Assembly (NCBI GenBank): GCA_015075555.1
Contig: JABTUD010000001.1
Location: 434,001 to 498,000 of the forward strand
DNA length: 64,000 bases
Direction of reading: 5' to 3'
Source of the DNA: Thermoflexaceae bacterium
GTDB lineage: Bacteria; Chloroflexota; Dehalococcoidia; Tepidiformales; Tepidiformaceae
This document shows positions 34,834 to 44,133 of the stretch, one piece after another (positions within the stretch are counted from its first letter, which is position 1; every line of letters begins with the position of its first letter). The translations under genes and the position numbers were made by a program. The notes below the pieces were generated by a model, which made no database searches, was not told the DNA's origin, and worked only from the letters and a program-made list of their open reading frames with translations.

Positions 34834-35921
34834 CGCTTTGCCACCTCCACGATGAGGTCAGCGATGGCGTCGGCGGCGCCGGGGCGGGCGAGAGCACGAG
34901 CAGATTCGCGCATGGCGGCAAGGCGGGCATCATCGCCGAGCAGTGCCAGCAGGCGAGAAGGAAGCCCGGGAAGGGCATCTTCAGGGACGACCTCGGCCAC
35001 ACCGCCCTCTTCGAGCCAGCGCGCGTTGTCGCGCTGGTGACCGCCGGCGTAACGGCCGGGAACAAGGACCGCGGGCAGGCTGGCGGCGGGCACTTCGCCG
35101 AGGACACTGGCGCCGGCGCGGAAGACGCCGAGGTCGGCAGCGAGCATGAGGTCCGGGAGATCCTCGCGGAAGGCGTCCACGAAGTAGCGGCCGCGCAGGT
35201 TCTCGGGCAGAGCAGCGCGAACGGCCCGGGCGCGGGCGATGTCCGCGGGGCCGGTCACGTGGTAAACCACCGCTTCACTGCAGAGGCCAGGGGCAGCAGC
35301 GAAGATCGCCTCGTTGATGGCCTTCGCGCCCTGGGTGGCGCCAGCGACGAGGAGCATGTGCGCGGTGGCATCAAGACCAATGGCGGCACGGGCCTGTGCG
35401 CGGTCGAGCTCGAAGAACCGCGCGCGCACGGGGTAGCCGGTGACACGGGTCTTCTTCTCCGGGAGGTGGGCCAAAGCAGCCCCGGTGGTCGTGGCGATGC
35501 GTGTGGCGAGCCGCTTCTCGGCGCGGACCGCCCAGCCGGGCGTGACATCGGGCAGGTAGACAACAAGGGGGCGCCGCAGGACGCGCGCGGCCAGGCTGGC
35601 AGGGAAGCTGGCATAGCCCCCGGTGCTGAAGACCGCATCGGGCCTGAAGGCACGGAGGCGGCGGAAGGCAACAGCGACGCCCCATGCCAGCCGGGCGAAG
35701 CTCCTGACGAGCGAGAGGGGGCCGCGGCCCCGGACAGCAGCCGCTGGCACGGACACGAAGACCACGCCGCGTGATTCCACCGTCGCCCGTTCGCCGCGGT
35801 CATCGGGGCCGAAGAAGCGGACTTCGGTGAGCAGGCCATCGCGGGAACGGAGCGCATCGAGGACAGCGATGGCGGGCAGAATATGGCCCCCTGTGCCGCC
35901 GGCCGTAAGGGCGAGCTTCAT
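34830..35921 (-). CDS. murG: lipid II synthase MurG (UDP-GlcNAc transferase)
   Basis: Membrane-associated GT28 glycosyltransferase adding GlcNAc to lipid I, 363 residues. The G-loop is TAGGTGGHILPA (7-18), a second Gly-rich segment is FSTGGYASFP, and the UDP-binding half has VAGATQGAKAIN and RAGASVLGEVPAASLPAVLVP. It overlaps ftsW upstream and murC downstream by ATGA. Confidence 0.97.
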   Translation of the reverse strand: MKLALTAGGTGGHILPAIAVLDALRSRDGLLTEVRFFGPDDRGERATVESRGVVFVSVPAAAVRGRGPLSLVRSFARLAWGVAVAFRRLRAFRPDAVFSTGGYASFPASLAARVLRRPLVVYLPDVTPGWAVRAEKRLATRIATTTGAALAHLPEKKTRVTGYPVRARFFELDRAQARAAIGLDATAHMLLVAGATQGAKAINEAIFAAAPGLCSEAVVYHVTGPADIARARAVRAALPENLRGRYFVDAFREDLPDLMLAADLGVFRAGASVLGEVPAASLPAVLVPGRYAGGHQRDNARWLEEGGVAEVVPEDALPGLPSRLLALLGDDARLAAMRESARALARPGAADAIADLIVEVAKR

Positions 35922-37099
35922 TGCTGGCCCCTCCGGATTATCTTGCGGTCGGGCGCGACCTTGTGGTCGCGGTCCATGTAGCCGCCGCGATCTGTCCCGA
36001 AGCGGGAGACGCTGACCAGGACTCCCACGGCCAGCAGCTCGGCGGCGAGGGCATTGCCGCCGTAGCTCAGGAAGGGAAGGGGCACGCCGGTCAGGGGGAT
36101 GACCCGCGTAATTCCGCCGATGTTCAGGAGCGCCTGGAGGGTGAACCAGGTTGTGATCCCGGTGGCCACGAGCATGCCGAACTGGTCGCGGGAGCGCCGT
36201 GCGATCTGGAAGCCGCGGACCATGAAGGCCATGAACAGGAGCAGGACAAACGAGGTGGCGATGATGCCGGCCTCTTCGCCGAGGATGGCGAAGACGCCAT
36301 CGGTGTGGCTTTCGGGGATGTAGAAGAACTTCGCGCGGCTCGCCCCCAGGCCAAGGCCGGTAATTCCACCGTTGCCCATCGCCATGAGGGCCTGGAGCGT
36401 CTGGAATCCATTGCCCAGGGGGTCTGCCTCGGGGTTGACGAAGGCAGCGATACGGTCGGCGCGGTAGCCTTCCTTGAGGGCGAGCACCAGCATCACCACG
36501 AAGCCGGTCGAACCGAGGGCGATCATCTGCAGGAGCGATGCGCCGGCAACCCAGATCATGGTGACGGTGATGAGGAGCAGCACAAGCGAGGTGCCGAGGT
36601 TCGGTTCGAGCATGATCAGCACGGCGACCGAGCTGATGATGAGGACGAAGGGGACGAGGCCGTGTTCGAAGCTGCGGATGCTATCGCCTTTGCCTGCAAG
36701 CCACGCAGCGAGATAGACGATGACTGCCAGCTTCGCGAATTCGGAGGGCTGGACCGTGAATTCGCCCACGCCGATCCACCGGCGGGCGCCGCCACCCTCG
36801 ATGCCGACGACGAGCACCGCCACCAGGGCGCCGATAGTGGCGAGCATGATCGGCACGGCGAACGTCTCATAGCGGCGGTAGTCGGTGCGGATGGCCGCGA
36901 CCATGAGCATGCAGCCCAGCCCTGCCCAGATAACCTGGCGCGTGATGTAGTAGTTGGGCTGGCCGAATCGGGCCAGCGCTATAACGAAGCTCGCGCTGTA
37001 GACAGTCACCAGCCCGATGACCAGGAGTGTCGCCGTGAGGGCGAGAAGCTGGAGGTCCGGCCGGCCGGGAACCCACTGGCCCGCGCGCGAAGCCGTCAT
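35918..37099 (-). CDS. ftsW: peptidoglycan polymerase FtsW
   Basis: SEDS-family lipid II glycosyltransferase for septal wall, 393 residues with about ten membrane segments. SEDS hallmarks include GARRWIGVGEFTVQPSEFAKL (here with the Pro-Ser-Glu core) and a large loop ending LGLGASRAKFFYIPESHTDGVFA-type sequence with the catalytic Asp. GGITRVIPLTGVPLPFLSYGG is near the C-terminus. It partners the class b PBP encoded at 40840-42591. Confidence 0.96.
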   Translation of the reverse strand: MTASRAGQWVPGRPDLQLLALTATLLVIGLVTVYSASFVIALARFGQPNYYITRQVIWAGLGCMLMVAAIRTDYRRYETFAVPIMLATIGALVAVLVVGIEGGGARRWIGVGEFTVQPSEFAKLAVIVYLAAWLAGKGDSIRSFEHGLVPFVLIISSVAVLIMLEPNLGTSLVLLLITVTMIWVAGASLLQMIALGSTGFVVMLVLALKEGYRADRIAAFVNPEADPLGNGFQTLQALMAMGNGGITGLGLGASRAKFFYIPESHTDGVFAILGEEAGIIATSFVLLLFMAFMVRGFQIARRSRDQFGMLVATGITTWFTLQALLNIGGITRVIPLTGVPLPFLSYGGNALAAELLAVGVLVSVSRFGTDRGGYMDRDHKVAPDRKIIRRGQQ

Positions 37100-38505
37100 G
37101 GCGCCACCTCCGCTGCAAAACCGGGAAGCGCGGCCACAAGGTCGCGAAAAGCCTGGCCGCGCGCTTCAAAGCCAGGGTAGGCATCGAAACTGGTGGCAGC
37201 GGGCGAAAGCAGGACGACATCGCCCGGCAGCGCCAGCGTTGCCGCGCGTTCGATGGCGTCGGGGAGGGTGGAGACGAGCTCGGCGCGGACGCCGGCGGCC
37301 ACCATCGCCTCGTGGAAGAGCGGGCCTGCTTCGCCGAAGCAGACGGCGGCCCGGCAACGCTCCCGGGCGAGCTGTTGCAGGCCGTCGAGGGGCAGGTTCT
37401 TCTCGCGCCCACCAAGGAGGAGGACTACCGGCTCCGCAAAGGAGTTGAGCCCGGCGATGGTTCGTTCGGGCGCTGTGGCAATGCTGTCGTTCACCCAGGT
37501 AGCGCCACCGGCAAGGCCGACGATCTCCAGCCGGTGAGGGACGCCGCGGAAGGCGGCGGCAGCAGCGGCCATGGCCTCGTGGGGGAGTCCCGCGGCGTCG
37601 GCGACAGCGCACGCCATGACCACGTTGGCGAGGTTGTGCCGGCCGCGGAGGCGGATGCTGGCGGCGGGCATTACTTCGTGGACACGCCGGCCCGACCGGA
37701 TGAGCACGCGCCCGTCTTCGACCCACGTACCATCACCGGCGACCTCGCCTGCCAGTGAGGCCCAGCGGAGATGGCCGCGGGCAGAGGTCGCGAGGGCGCG
37801 GCTGGTCTGGTCGTCAGCGTTGAGGATGGCGATTCCATCCCGGTCCTGGTGGGTGAGGATGTTGCGCTTGAGGCCGACGTATTCGTCCCAGTTGAACTGG
37901 TCAAGGTGATTCGGAGTGACGTTGGTGATGGCGGCAACGGCCGGCGAGCGCTCGGTGTACTGCAGCTGTGTGTGGCTGATCTCGAGGATGACGGTGGTGC
38001 CGGGAGTGACCCGGTCAAGGCGCTGAAGGAGTGGCTCACCGATGTTTCCGCCCACAAGGTGGTCAATGCCAGCCCGGGCAGCCATGGCGCCTACGAGGGC
38101 GGTTGTGGTCGACTTGCCGCTCGAACCAGTAATGCCCACAACGTGACCGGGACATAGTTGCAGGAAAAGGCGCATCTGGGAGGTGACGGGGATGCCAAGC
38201 GAGCGCGCCCTGACGAGAGCCGGGCTGTGGCGGAGTACCGACTGGGACACGGCGACAAGGTCGAATCCATCGGCATCGAGCAGAGGGCGCCCGGTGACAA
38301 CCTCCTCGACCCCGGGGGGCGGGGCCGCGCCCGCCGCAGCGAGCTGGGCCTCGCTGCGAGTGTCGGACATGGTCACCGAGGCGCCCTTGCGGAGCATCCA
38401 GGTGGCGAGGTCACGTCCCTCGATCCCCAGCGAGTACACGAGCACGCGTTTGCCAGAGACGCGGGGAATGCCATTCGAGGGGGCGGCGGCGGCAGAGGCG
38501 TTCAT
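37096..38505 (-). CDS. murD: UDP-N-acetylmuramoyl-L-alanine--D-glutamate ligase
   Basis: Adds D-Glu to the stem peptide, 469 residues. After an extra N-terminal segment of about 17 residues, the Rossmann region reads RVLVYSLGIEGRDLATWM. The ATP loop is VGITGSSGKSTTTAL, followed by ISHTQLQYTER and TNVTPNHLDQFNW. It ends with LLSPAATSFDAYPGFEARGQAFRD, diagnostic of MurD. It overlaps mraY upstream and ftsW downstream by ATGA. Confidence 0.96.
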   Translation of the reverse strand: MNASAAAAPSNGIPRVSGKRVLVYSLGIEGRDLATWMLRKGASVTMSDTRSEAQLAAAGAAPPPGVEEVVTGRPLLDADGFDLVAVSQSVLRHSPALVRARSLGIPVTSQMRLFLQLCPGHVVGITGSSGKSTTTALVGAMAARAGIDHLVGGNIGEPLLQRLDRVTPGTTVILEISHTQLQYTERSPAVAAITNVTPNHLDQFNWDEYVGLKRNILTHQDRDGIAILNADDQTSRALATSARGHLRWASLAGEVAGDGTWVEDGRVLIRSGRRVHEVMPAASIRLRGRHNLANVVMACAVADAAGLPHEAMAAAAAAFRGVPHRLEIVGLAGGATWVNDSIATAPERTIAGLNSFAEPVVLLLGGREKNLPLDGLQQLARERCRAAVCFGEAGPLFHEAMVAAGVRAELVSTLPDAIERAATLALPGDVVLLSPAATSFDAYPGFEARGQAFRDLVAALPGFAAEVAP

Positions 38506-39470
38506 TCCGGCACCGCCAGGGCGAGCGCCACGCCAAGCATCGCCGCGGCGATGCCAAGCACCCAGGCTCGAGTGACGACCTGCGTTTCGGCCCAGCCCGA
38601 CTCCTCGAAGTGATGGTGAAGGGGGGCTCTCTTGAAGACCCTTCGACCGCCGCTGAGCCGGAAATAGCCGATCTGGATGATGTTGGACAGGGCTTCAAGG
38701 ACGAAGACGATGCCAATCACTGGCAGAAGCAACCAGTGGCCGGTCATGAGAGCCACCACGGCCAGGCTGGAGCCAAGAGCCAGCGCACCGGTATCACCCA
38801 TGATGACGAGGGCCGGGTGGCTGTTGTACCAGACAAAGCCGAGGTTGGCCCCGGCGATGATGAGGGCGAAGGTAGCCACGAATTCCTGGCCCTGGATGAA
38901 AGCAACGATGCCGTACGCGATGAAGGCGATGAGGGTCGTGCCCCCGGCCAGGGCATCGAGCCCATCGGTGATCGCGACCGCGCTGGTGGTGGCGACAATC
39001 GTTGCCACGGCGATGGGGATGTAGAAGAGGCCAAGCTCGTAGTGCCCGGCCCAGGGCACGTTTATCGACTGGACATTGAGCTGGTCGTACAGGACCCAGG
39101 CGGCGCCGATGCCGAGAACCGTCACAAAGGATGTCTTGAACCGCCACGAGAGGCCCCCCTGGCGGCGGTGCTGAAGCGTGCCGAGGTCATCGATGAAGCC
39201 GGTGACGCCGGTGATGCCGATCATAGCTAGCGGCAGGAGGATGGAGCGGTGGTTCCACCAGTCGACGGCCACGGCAGTGACGATGAGGACCGGGGCCCAG
39301 ATCATGAGCCCGCCGAAAGTGGGCGTGCCCGCCTTTTTCTGATGCGAGGCCGGCTGGTCGGCGCTGATCTGCTTTCCCGCCTTCTGGGCACGCAGGTAGC
39401 GGAGGATAGGCAGACCCAGGGCCAGCGAGAGGAGGAAGCAGATAACGCCGGAGATGAGCGCATGGATCAT
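38502..39470 (-). CDS. mraY: phospho-N-acetylmuramoyl-pentapeptide-transferase
   Basis: Makes lipid I from UDP-MurNAc-pentapeptide and undecaprenyl phosphate in the membrane, 322 residues with about nine or ten helices. KAGTPTFGGL near residue 48 and FIDDLGTLQHRRQGGL carry the paired Asp region. AITDGLDALAGG and MGDTGALALGS provide the Mg-binding residues, and APLHHHFEESGWAETQVV is the MraY HHH signature. The start is ATG 39470, overlapping the murF stop; an upstream open frame lacks homology. Confidence 0.96.
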   Translation of the reverse strand: MIHALISGVICFLLSLALGLPILRYLRAQKAGKQISADQPASHQKKAGTPTFGGLMIWAPVLIVTAVAVDWWNHRSILLPLAMIGITGVTGFIDDLGTLQHRRQGGLSWRFKTSFVTVLGIGAAWVLYDQLNVQSINVPWAGHYELGLFYIPIAVATIVATTSAVAITDGLDALAGGTTLIAFIAYGIVAFIQGQEFVATFALIIAGANLGFVWYNSHPALVIMGDTGALALGSSLAVVALMTGHWLLLPVIGIVFVLEALSNIIQIGYFRLSGGRRVFKRAPLHHHFEESGWAETQVVTRAWVLGIAAAMLGVALALAVPE

Positions 39471-40843
39471 TCCCGGCCCTCCAGGAGGGGCAAGACAGTC
39501 TCGAAGGCGTGGCTGCGGGAGGCCTTGACCAGCACGTGGTCGCCTGGCCGGAGCATGGCGCGAAGGGCGGCCGCGGCCGCGGCCTTCTCCTCGAACCAGA
39601 GCGCGCCGGTGAGGCCGCTGGCGACCGCCTCGTCGACCATCACGCGGCACTGTTCGCCAACCGCGATGAGGATGTCGCAGTTCCCGGCGGCAATCGCCCC
39701 GGCGCGGCGATGTTCCTCTTCTTCGTAGTCACCGAGCTCGGCCATGCGCCCGAGGAAGGCGATGCGCCGCCCATCGAGTCGGCCAAGGAGCCGGAGAGCG
39801 CCAGCAAGAGAGTCGGGGCTGGAATTGTAGCGGTCATCGAGGATGACGGCGCCCGTATCGCTGGTGGCGATGCGGATGCGTCCTTCCGTCTCAGCCTCTT
39901 CGATGGCGCCGGCAGCCTCGCCCAGGGTCATCCCCAGGGCGAGACAGACGCCGAGTGTGGCGAGGGCGCCGGGCACGATGTGAACGCCGGGGATGCGGCA
40001 ACGGATGCGGGCGCTGGCACTTCCGAAAGTTGCGGTGAAGACGGAACCTTCCAGGCCCAGGTCTTCGACCTCTCCGCGGCGCAGTGCGGCAGACGCAGAC
40101 GCGCCAAAGGTGATGACGCGGGCTCGGAGGCCCTCGACGGCGGAGGCTACGCGCGGGTCGTCGGCGTTGAGGACAGCCGTGCCGGATCCAGGCAGCGAGC
40201 GGACGAGGGAGAGCTTCTCGGCGGCGATGGCTTCGATACTGCCGAGTTTGGAGACGTGGGTCAGGCCCACATTGAGGACTACCCCGATTTCGGGCTCAGC
40301 GATCTCACAGAGCTCGGCGATTTCGCCCGGGGAGTCCATTCCCATTTCGAGGACGGAGACTTCGTGGTCGCGGCGGAGGCTCATGAGGGCGAGGGGAAGG
40401 CCTTCACGGGAATTCAGGTTCCCTTCGCTGCGGTGGGTGTGGAAGCGCTTCGAAAGAGCAGCGGCGGTGAGGTCCTTGGCTGTTGTCTTTCCAACGGTGC
40501 CCGTGATGCCGACGACCCGTGGGCCGCATTCGCGACGCCAGGCATGCGCGAGCTCGCCCACGGCGGTGGTGACGCCGGGAGCAACGACGACAGTCTTGCC
40601 CGGGATTTCCGGTATTGGCGGCCGCGTACATATCGCCGCGACCGCCCCGTTCGCGAGCGCTTCGGCGACGTAGAGGTTGCCATCGGTGCTTTCGCCCGGG
40701 AAGGCGGCAAAGAGGTCCCCGGGGCGAACGCGGCGGGAATCAGCGGCGCCGCCGGTGACGGGAAGCACCGGCCCTTCAAACACCCGGTAGCCCCGGGCCG
40801 ACATCTCGCGTGCGATGAATTGGGTGGTCATGTTCGCAGTCAC
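39467..40843 (-). CDS. murF: UDP-N-acetylmuramoyl-tripeptide--D-alanyl-D-alanine ligase
   Basis: Adds D-Ala-D-Ala to the UDP-MurNAc-tripeptide, 458 residues. DSRRVRPGDLFAAFPGE opens the UDP-binding domain; VGITGTVGKTTAKDL is the ATP loop. NSREGLPLAL, VLEMGMDSPGEI and DRYNSSPDSLAGAL complete the Mur ligase core. The start is GTG 40843, which overlaps the ftsI stop as GTGA; ATG 40831 is the alternative. murE, the preceding pathway gene, is missing from this position. Confidence 0.95.
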   Translation of the reverse strand: MTANMTTQFIAREMSARGYRVFEGPVLPVTGGAADSRRVRPGDLFAAFPGESTDGNLYVAEALANGAVAAICTRPPIPEIPGKTVVVAPGVTTAVGELAHAWRRECGPRVVGITGTVGKTTAKDLTAAALSKRFHTHRSEGNLNSREGLPLALMSLRRDHEVSVLEMGMDSPGEIAELCEIAEPEIGVVLNVGLTHVSKLGSIEAIAAEKLSLVRSLPGSGTAVLNADDPRVASAVEGLRARVITFGASASAALRRGEVEDLGLEGSVFTATFGSASARIRCRIPGVHIVPGALATLGVCLALGMTLGEAAGAIEEAETEGRIRIATSDTGAVILDDRYNSSPDSLAGALRLLGRLDGRRIAFLGRMAELGDYEEEEHRRAGAIAAGNCDILIAVGEQCRVMVDEAVASGLTGALWFEEKAAAAAALRAMLRPGDHVLVKASRSHAFETVLPLLEGRE

Positions 40844-42591
40844 CGTGAGACGTACCGGGCAGAGTCCGGGCGGACATTGAGGTAGGCGAGGACATCGTCG
40901 GCAAGTTTCGCGAAGATAGGGCTGGCTGCCTGGGTGCCGGTCATCAGGTCGTTGTTCTCATCGAGTTTGACGAGCACGAGGATTTGCGGGGCGTCTGCTG
41001 GTGCAAAGCCGATGAAGGACGCCACCTGGCGGTCGTCATAGCCGTTGGGGATGGGGACGTTGGCAGTGCCCGACTTGCCGCCCGCGGTGTAGTTGACGGG
41101 CGCGCCCGGATAGGTGCGGCCTTCGGGGTTCACCACGTCGTAGAGCATCTGGCGGATGGTGGCGCTTGCCGTCTCGGAGATAGGCTCGCCTACGATTTCG
41201 GGGCGAACTTCTTCGCGAACACCATCGGGGCCGACGAAGGCCCTTGCCAGCCGGGGCTTGATCAGCCTGCCCCCATTGATGGTGGCGGCAACGGCGGAGA
41301 GCATCTGCAGCGGCGTAACGCTGATGGACTGACCGAACGACTGGGTGGCGAGGTCAACGGGAGACCAGTCGTCGTCAGTTGGGCGCCGGATGATCCCTGT
41401 CGACTCGCCGTTCAGGTCAATCCCGGTGGGCCTGCCGAAGCCGAAGGCGTCGAGGTACGAATGGAAGGCCTTCTGGCCCAGCTTCTCCACCATGAAGATC
41501 GCCCCGGTGTTGATGCTGTGCTGGAGCACACCGGTCATGGTCTGCGTGCCATAGACGCTGTCGTCCCAGTTCTTGATGGGGATGTCGTAGATGTATGCGA
41601 TGCCGGTGTCGACGTAGGTGGTGCCAGGGGAAACCACTCCCGCGTCGATGGCGGCAGCGGCGGTGATCACCTTCATGACGCTCCCGGGCTCATACAGGTC
41701 GGTGACGGTGCGATTCCGCAGGAGGTCGCCCTGGGCGGCATCGCTGAGGTCGAGAGTGCTGTACTTCAGCCCGGGGCTGGAGGCGAGCGCGAGGATTTCG
41801 CCGTTGCGGGGGTCCATGACGATGATGGCGCCGCCTTTGGCGCGGTGATCCTTGATGCCCTTTTCGAGCCAGTATTCGGCCTGGCGCTGGATATAGCGGT
41901 CGATGGTGAGGACGATGTCCTTGCCAGGCTGGGGGTCGGTAACCACGTGCTCCCCAAAGGGGATCGGGTCGCCAGTGGTGTCGCGTTCGAAGATGGCCTT
42001 GCCGGGCTTGCCCTGGAGCACGCTGTTGTACTGGGCTTCGATGCCGGCAAGTCCGCTGTTCTCCTGGCCGATGATGCCGAGCACGGAGGCGCCTGTGTCG
42101 CCTTCGGGATGGATTCGAGCGCTGTTGACGATTCCGGTGACACCGGTGATCGAGCTGCCGAGGATGAGACGCCCGGTCTCATAGCTCACATCGCGGGCAA
42201 TCAGGACATCGCCGGTCCCGCCTGCGCCCACCTGCGCGCGAAGCTGTGAAGCATCTACCTTCGGCTGGGCGATGTCGTTGGCGAGGAGTCGGGCCAGTGC
42301 ATCGGCAGCCTGGAGGGCGTTAACGGGATCCTGCCACGAGCGGGGGCTGACGTAGATGTCCCAGGTATCGACGCTCGTCGCAAGGACGTTGCCGTTCCGG
42401 TCGAGGATGGCGCCTCGGCGGGCAAGACGGGTCTCGCCGGACTTTAGCTCGGTAGCGGCTCGCTCGGCATAGGCCTTGTGCTCAATGACCTGGACCTGGA
42501 CGAGGCGTGCGGCGATGACGAGTGTGAACGCGAAGAAGAAGGCAGCGGGCACCCACACGCGGCGAGTCCCTTGAACTCGTTGCTGCGCCAT
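40840..42591 (-). CDS. ftsI: penicillin-binding protein, FtsI/PBP2b class B transpeptidase
   Basis: Septal cross-linking enzyme, 583 residues from ATG 42591 (MAQQRVQG). One N-terminal membrane segment (about 12-30) leads to a dimerisation domain (RRGAILDRNGNVLA). The transpeptidase domain has all three motifs: S304-VMK, S359-IN and K506-SG. No PASTA domain is seen. The frame is open 30 codons further upstream into ftsL, but the homology and spacing favour 42591. It pairs with FtsW. Confidence 0.95.
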   Translation of the reverse strand: MAQQRVQGTRRVWVPAAFFFAFTLVIAARLVQVQVIEHKAYAERAATELKSGETRLARRGAILDRNGNVLATSVDTWDIYVSPRSWQDPVNALQAADALARLLANDIAQPKVDASQLRAQVGAGGTGDVLIARDVSYETGRLILGSSITGVTGIVNSARIHPEGDTGASVLGIIGQENSGLAGIEAQYNSVLQGKPGKAIFERDTTGDPIPFGEHVVTDPQPGKDIVLTIDRYIQRQAEYWLEKGIKDHRAKGGAIIVMDPRNGEILALASSPGLKYSTLDLSDAAQGDLLRNRTVTDLYEPGSVMKVITAAAAIDAGVVSPGTTYVDTGIAYIYDIPIKNWDDSVYGTQTMTGVLQHSINTGAIFMVEKLGQKAFHSYLDAFGFGRPTGIDLNGESTGIIRRPTDDDWSPVDLATQSFGQSISVTPLQMLSAVAATINGGRLIKPRLARAFVGPDGVREEVRPEIVGEPISETASATIRQMLYDVVNPEGRTYPGAPVNYTAGGKSGTANVPIPNGYDDRQVASFIGFAPADAPQILVLVKLDENNDLMTGTQAASPIFAKLADDVLAYLNVRPDSARYVSR

Positions 42592-42641
42592 AACCGAACG
42601 CGCCTCCGGCCATCCCCGCAGTGCGGGGACGGCAAGTCTTC

Positions 42642-43082
42642 TTAGTCCGGCAGCGGCAACCACTCGATGAGGGATTGCCACCAGGGTTCGGGACTGCCCG
42701 TTTCCGAAGCGGTCCTGGGGAGATACTCTGCCGGCAACTTGGCCGGCGCCGGACCCGGCTCGTCGACCGTCACGAAGTACGGGGACGAGGCGGGTGAAAG
42801 CCCAAGATCAAGCGCCCGCCGCTGGATGCGGGCAAGGGAGGTGAGCCGCGCGACATCGGATTCGAGCTGGCGGATCTCGCCATTGAGCCGGACCTGTTCG
42901 GCCCGTGCCCGCTGGATAGCAAAGCCGTCATCCGTCGCGGTGCTGTTCTGGAGCACAGGAAGTGTGGCACTCACGCCCACCACCACAATCGCAGCCACGA
43001 CCCACCAATTGATGCGCCCCACGGGAGCGGGGAAGAGGATCCTGCGTCCCGCTGCCCCGAAGGGATGGTTAATCGCTGCCAT
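42642..43082 (-). CDS. ftsL: FtsL/FtsB-like division protein
   Basis: A 146-residue bitopic protein in the ftsL position of the cluster. It has a cytoplasmic N-terminus, a membrane segment (about 25-45), then a predicted coiled coil (AIQRARAEQVRLNGEIRQLESDVARLTSLA, about 55-85). A leucine/serine-rich tail follows, ending WWQSLIEWLPLPD. Identity rests on architecture and gene order, since FtsL sequences diverge widely. The tail beyond the coiled coil is longer than in most FtsL proteins. Confidence 0.8.
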   Translation of the reverse strand: MAAINHPFGAAGRRILFPAPVGRINWWVVAAIVVVGVSATLPVLQNSTATDDGFAIQRARAEQVRLNGEIRQLESDVARLTSLARIQRRALDLGLSPASSPYFVTVDEPGPAPAKLPAEYLPRTASETGSPEPWWQSLIEWLPLPD

Positions 43083-43166
43083 TTTCGCATCCCCGGCTCG
43101 CAGCCGCTGCGCTGGAGCGGCGGCGGTTGTTGCAGAGAGGCGACGAGGCCTGCGTCGCGCCCATGG

Positions 43167-44123
43167 TCAGGAGATCCGTTCGGCAGCGCGGAGCACGGCG
43201 CTCCGGGCGCGGGGGTTGGCGGCGATTTCGTCCTCGCCCGGGCGCACGGCACGGCGGGTGAGGTCACGCAGGGTGGCACTGTGGCCACAACGGCAGACGG
43301 GGAGCGACGGCGGGCAGAGGCAGCCGGCGGATTCGCGTCTGATGTACTGCTTCACGATGCGGTCTTCCAGGGAATGGAAGCTGATGACAACCAGGCGGCC
43401 ACCGTGGGGGCGGCCTGGTCCAAAGCCGAACAGGCTGTGGGCTTGCGGAAGGGCCGCTTCAAGGCTGTCGAGTTCACCATTGACGCGGATCCGGAGCGCA
43501 AGGAAGACCTGGGTGGCGGGGTGAATATGGGTTCGGCTCCTTGTACCCCCCACAGCCTGTTCGACGGCTCTGGCTAGCTCCCACGTCGTCCCGAGGGGAC
43601 GCGCGGCGATGATTGCCCGGGCGATGCGGCGCGGCATGGCGACTTCTCCGTAGTTTCGGAGAAGCGCGACAAGTCCGGCCTCGTCCCAGGTATTGACGAT
43701 GTCAGCGGCGGTCTCGCCGCCAGACGACGGGTCCATTCGCATGTCGAGCGGACCCTGGAGAGCAAACGCGAAGCCACGGTCTGCTTCGCCGAGCTGGAGC
43801 GAGGAGACGCCGAGGTCGAGAAGCACGCCATCGACATCGGCGAAACCCTCCTGCCGGGCGAGGGCCGCGAGATCGCGGAAGTTCCCGTGCGCAAAGCTGA
43901 CCCGCCTCCCAAACGGCGCCAGCTTTGCGCGCGCGAACTCCAGCGCATCGCGGTCCTGGTCAATGCAGAGCAGCCGGCCGGTCTCGCCGATGCGCCCGGC
44001 AATGGCCGAGCTGTGGCCGCCGAGGCCAGTGGTGCAATCGATGAAAACGCCACCGGGGCGCACATCGAGGAACTCGAGCGCCTCGGCGAGCAGGACGGGG
44101 ATGTGCGCGGGTGGCTTCGTCAT
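43167..44123 (-). CDS. rsmH: 16S rRNA (cytosine(1402)-N(4))-methyltransferase
   Basis: SAM-dependent methyltransferase of C1402 in the ribosomal decoding centre, 318 residues. It starts MTKPPAHIPVLLAEALEFL, followed by the SAM motif FIDCTTGLGGHSSAI. GVLLDLGVSSLQLGEADRGFAF and FHSLEDRIVKQY are diagnostic of RsmH. The upstream open frame overlaps mraZ; the start at 44123 sits 10 bp after the mraZ stop. Usual second gene of dcw clusters. Confidence 0.96.
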   Translation of the reverse strand: MTKPPAHIPVLLAEALEFLDVRPGGVFIDCTTGLGGHSSAIAGRIGETGRLLCIDQDRDALEFARAKLAPFGRRVSFAHGNFRDLAALARQEGFADVDGVLLDLGVSSLQLGEADRGFAFALQGPLDMRMDPSSGGETAADIVNTWDEAGLVALLRNYGEVAMPRRIARAIIAARPLGTTWELARAVEQAVGGTRSRTHIHPATQVFLALRIRVNGELDSLEAALPQAHSLFGFGPGRPHGGRLVVISFHSLEDRIVKQYIRRESAGCLCPPSLPVCRCGHSATLRDLTRRAVRPGEDEIAANPRARSAVLRAAERIS

Positions 44124-44133
44124 CACACTCACG

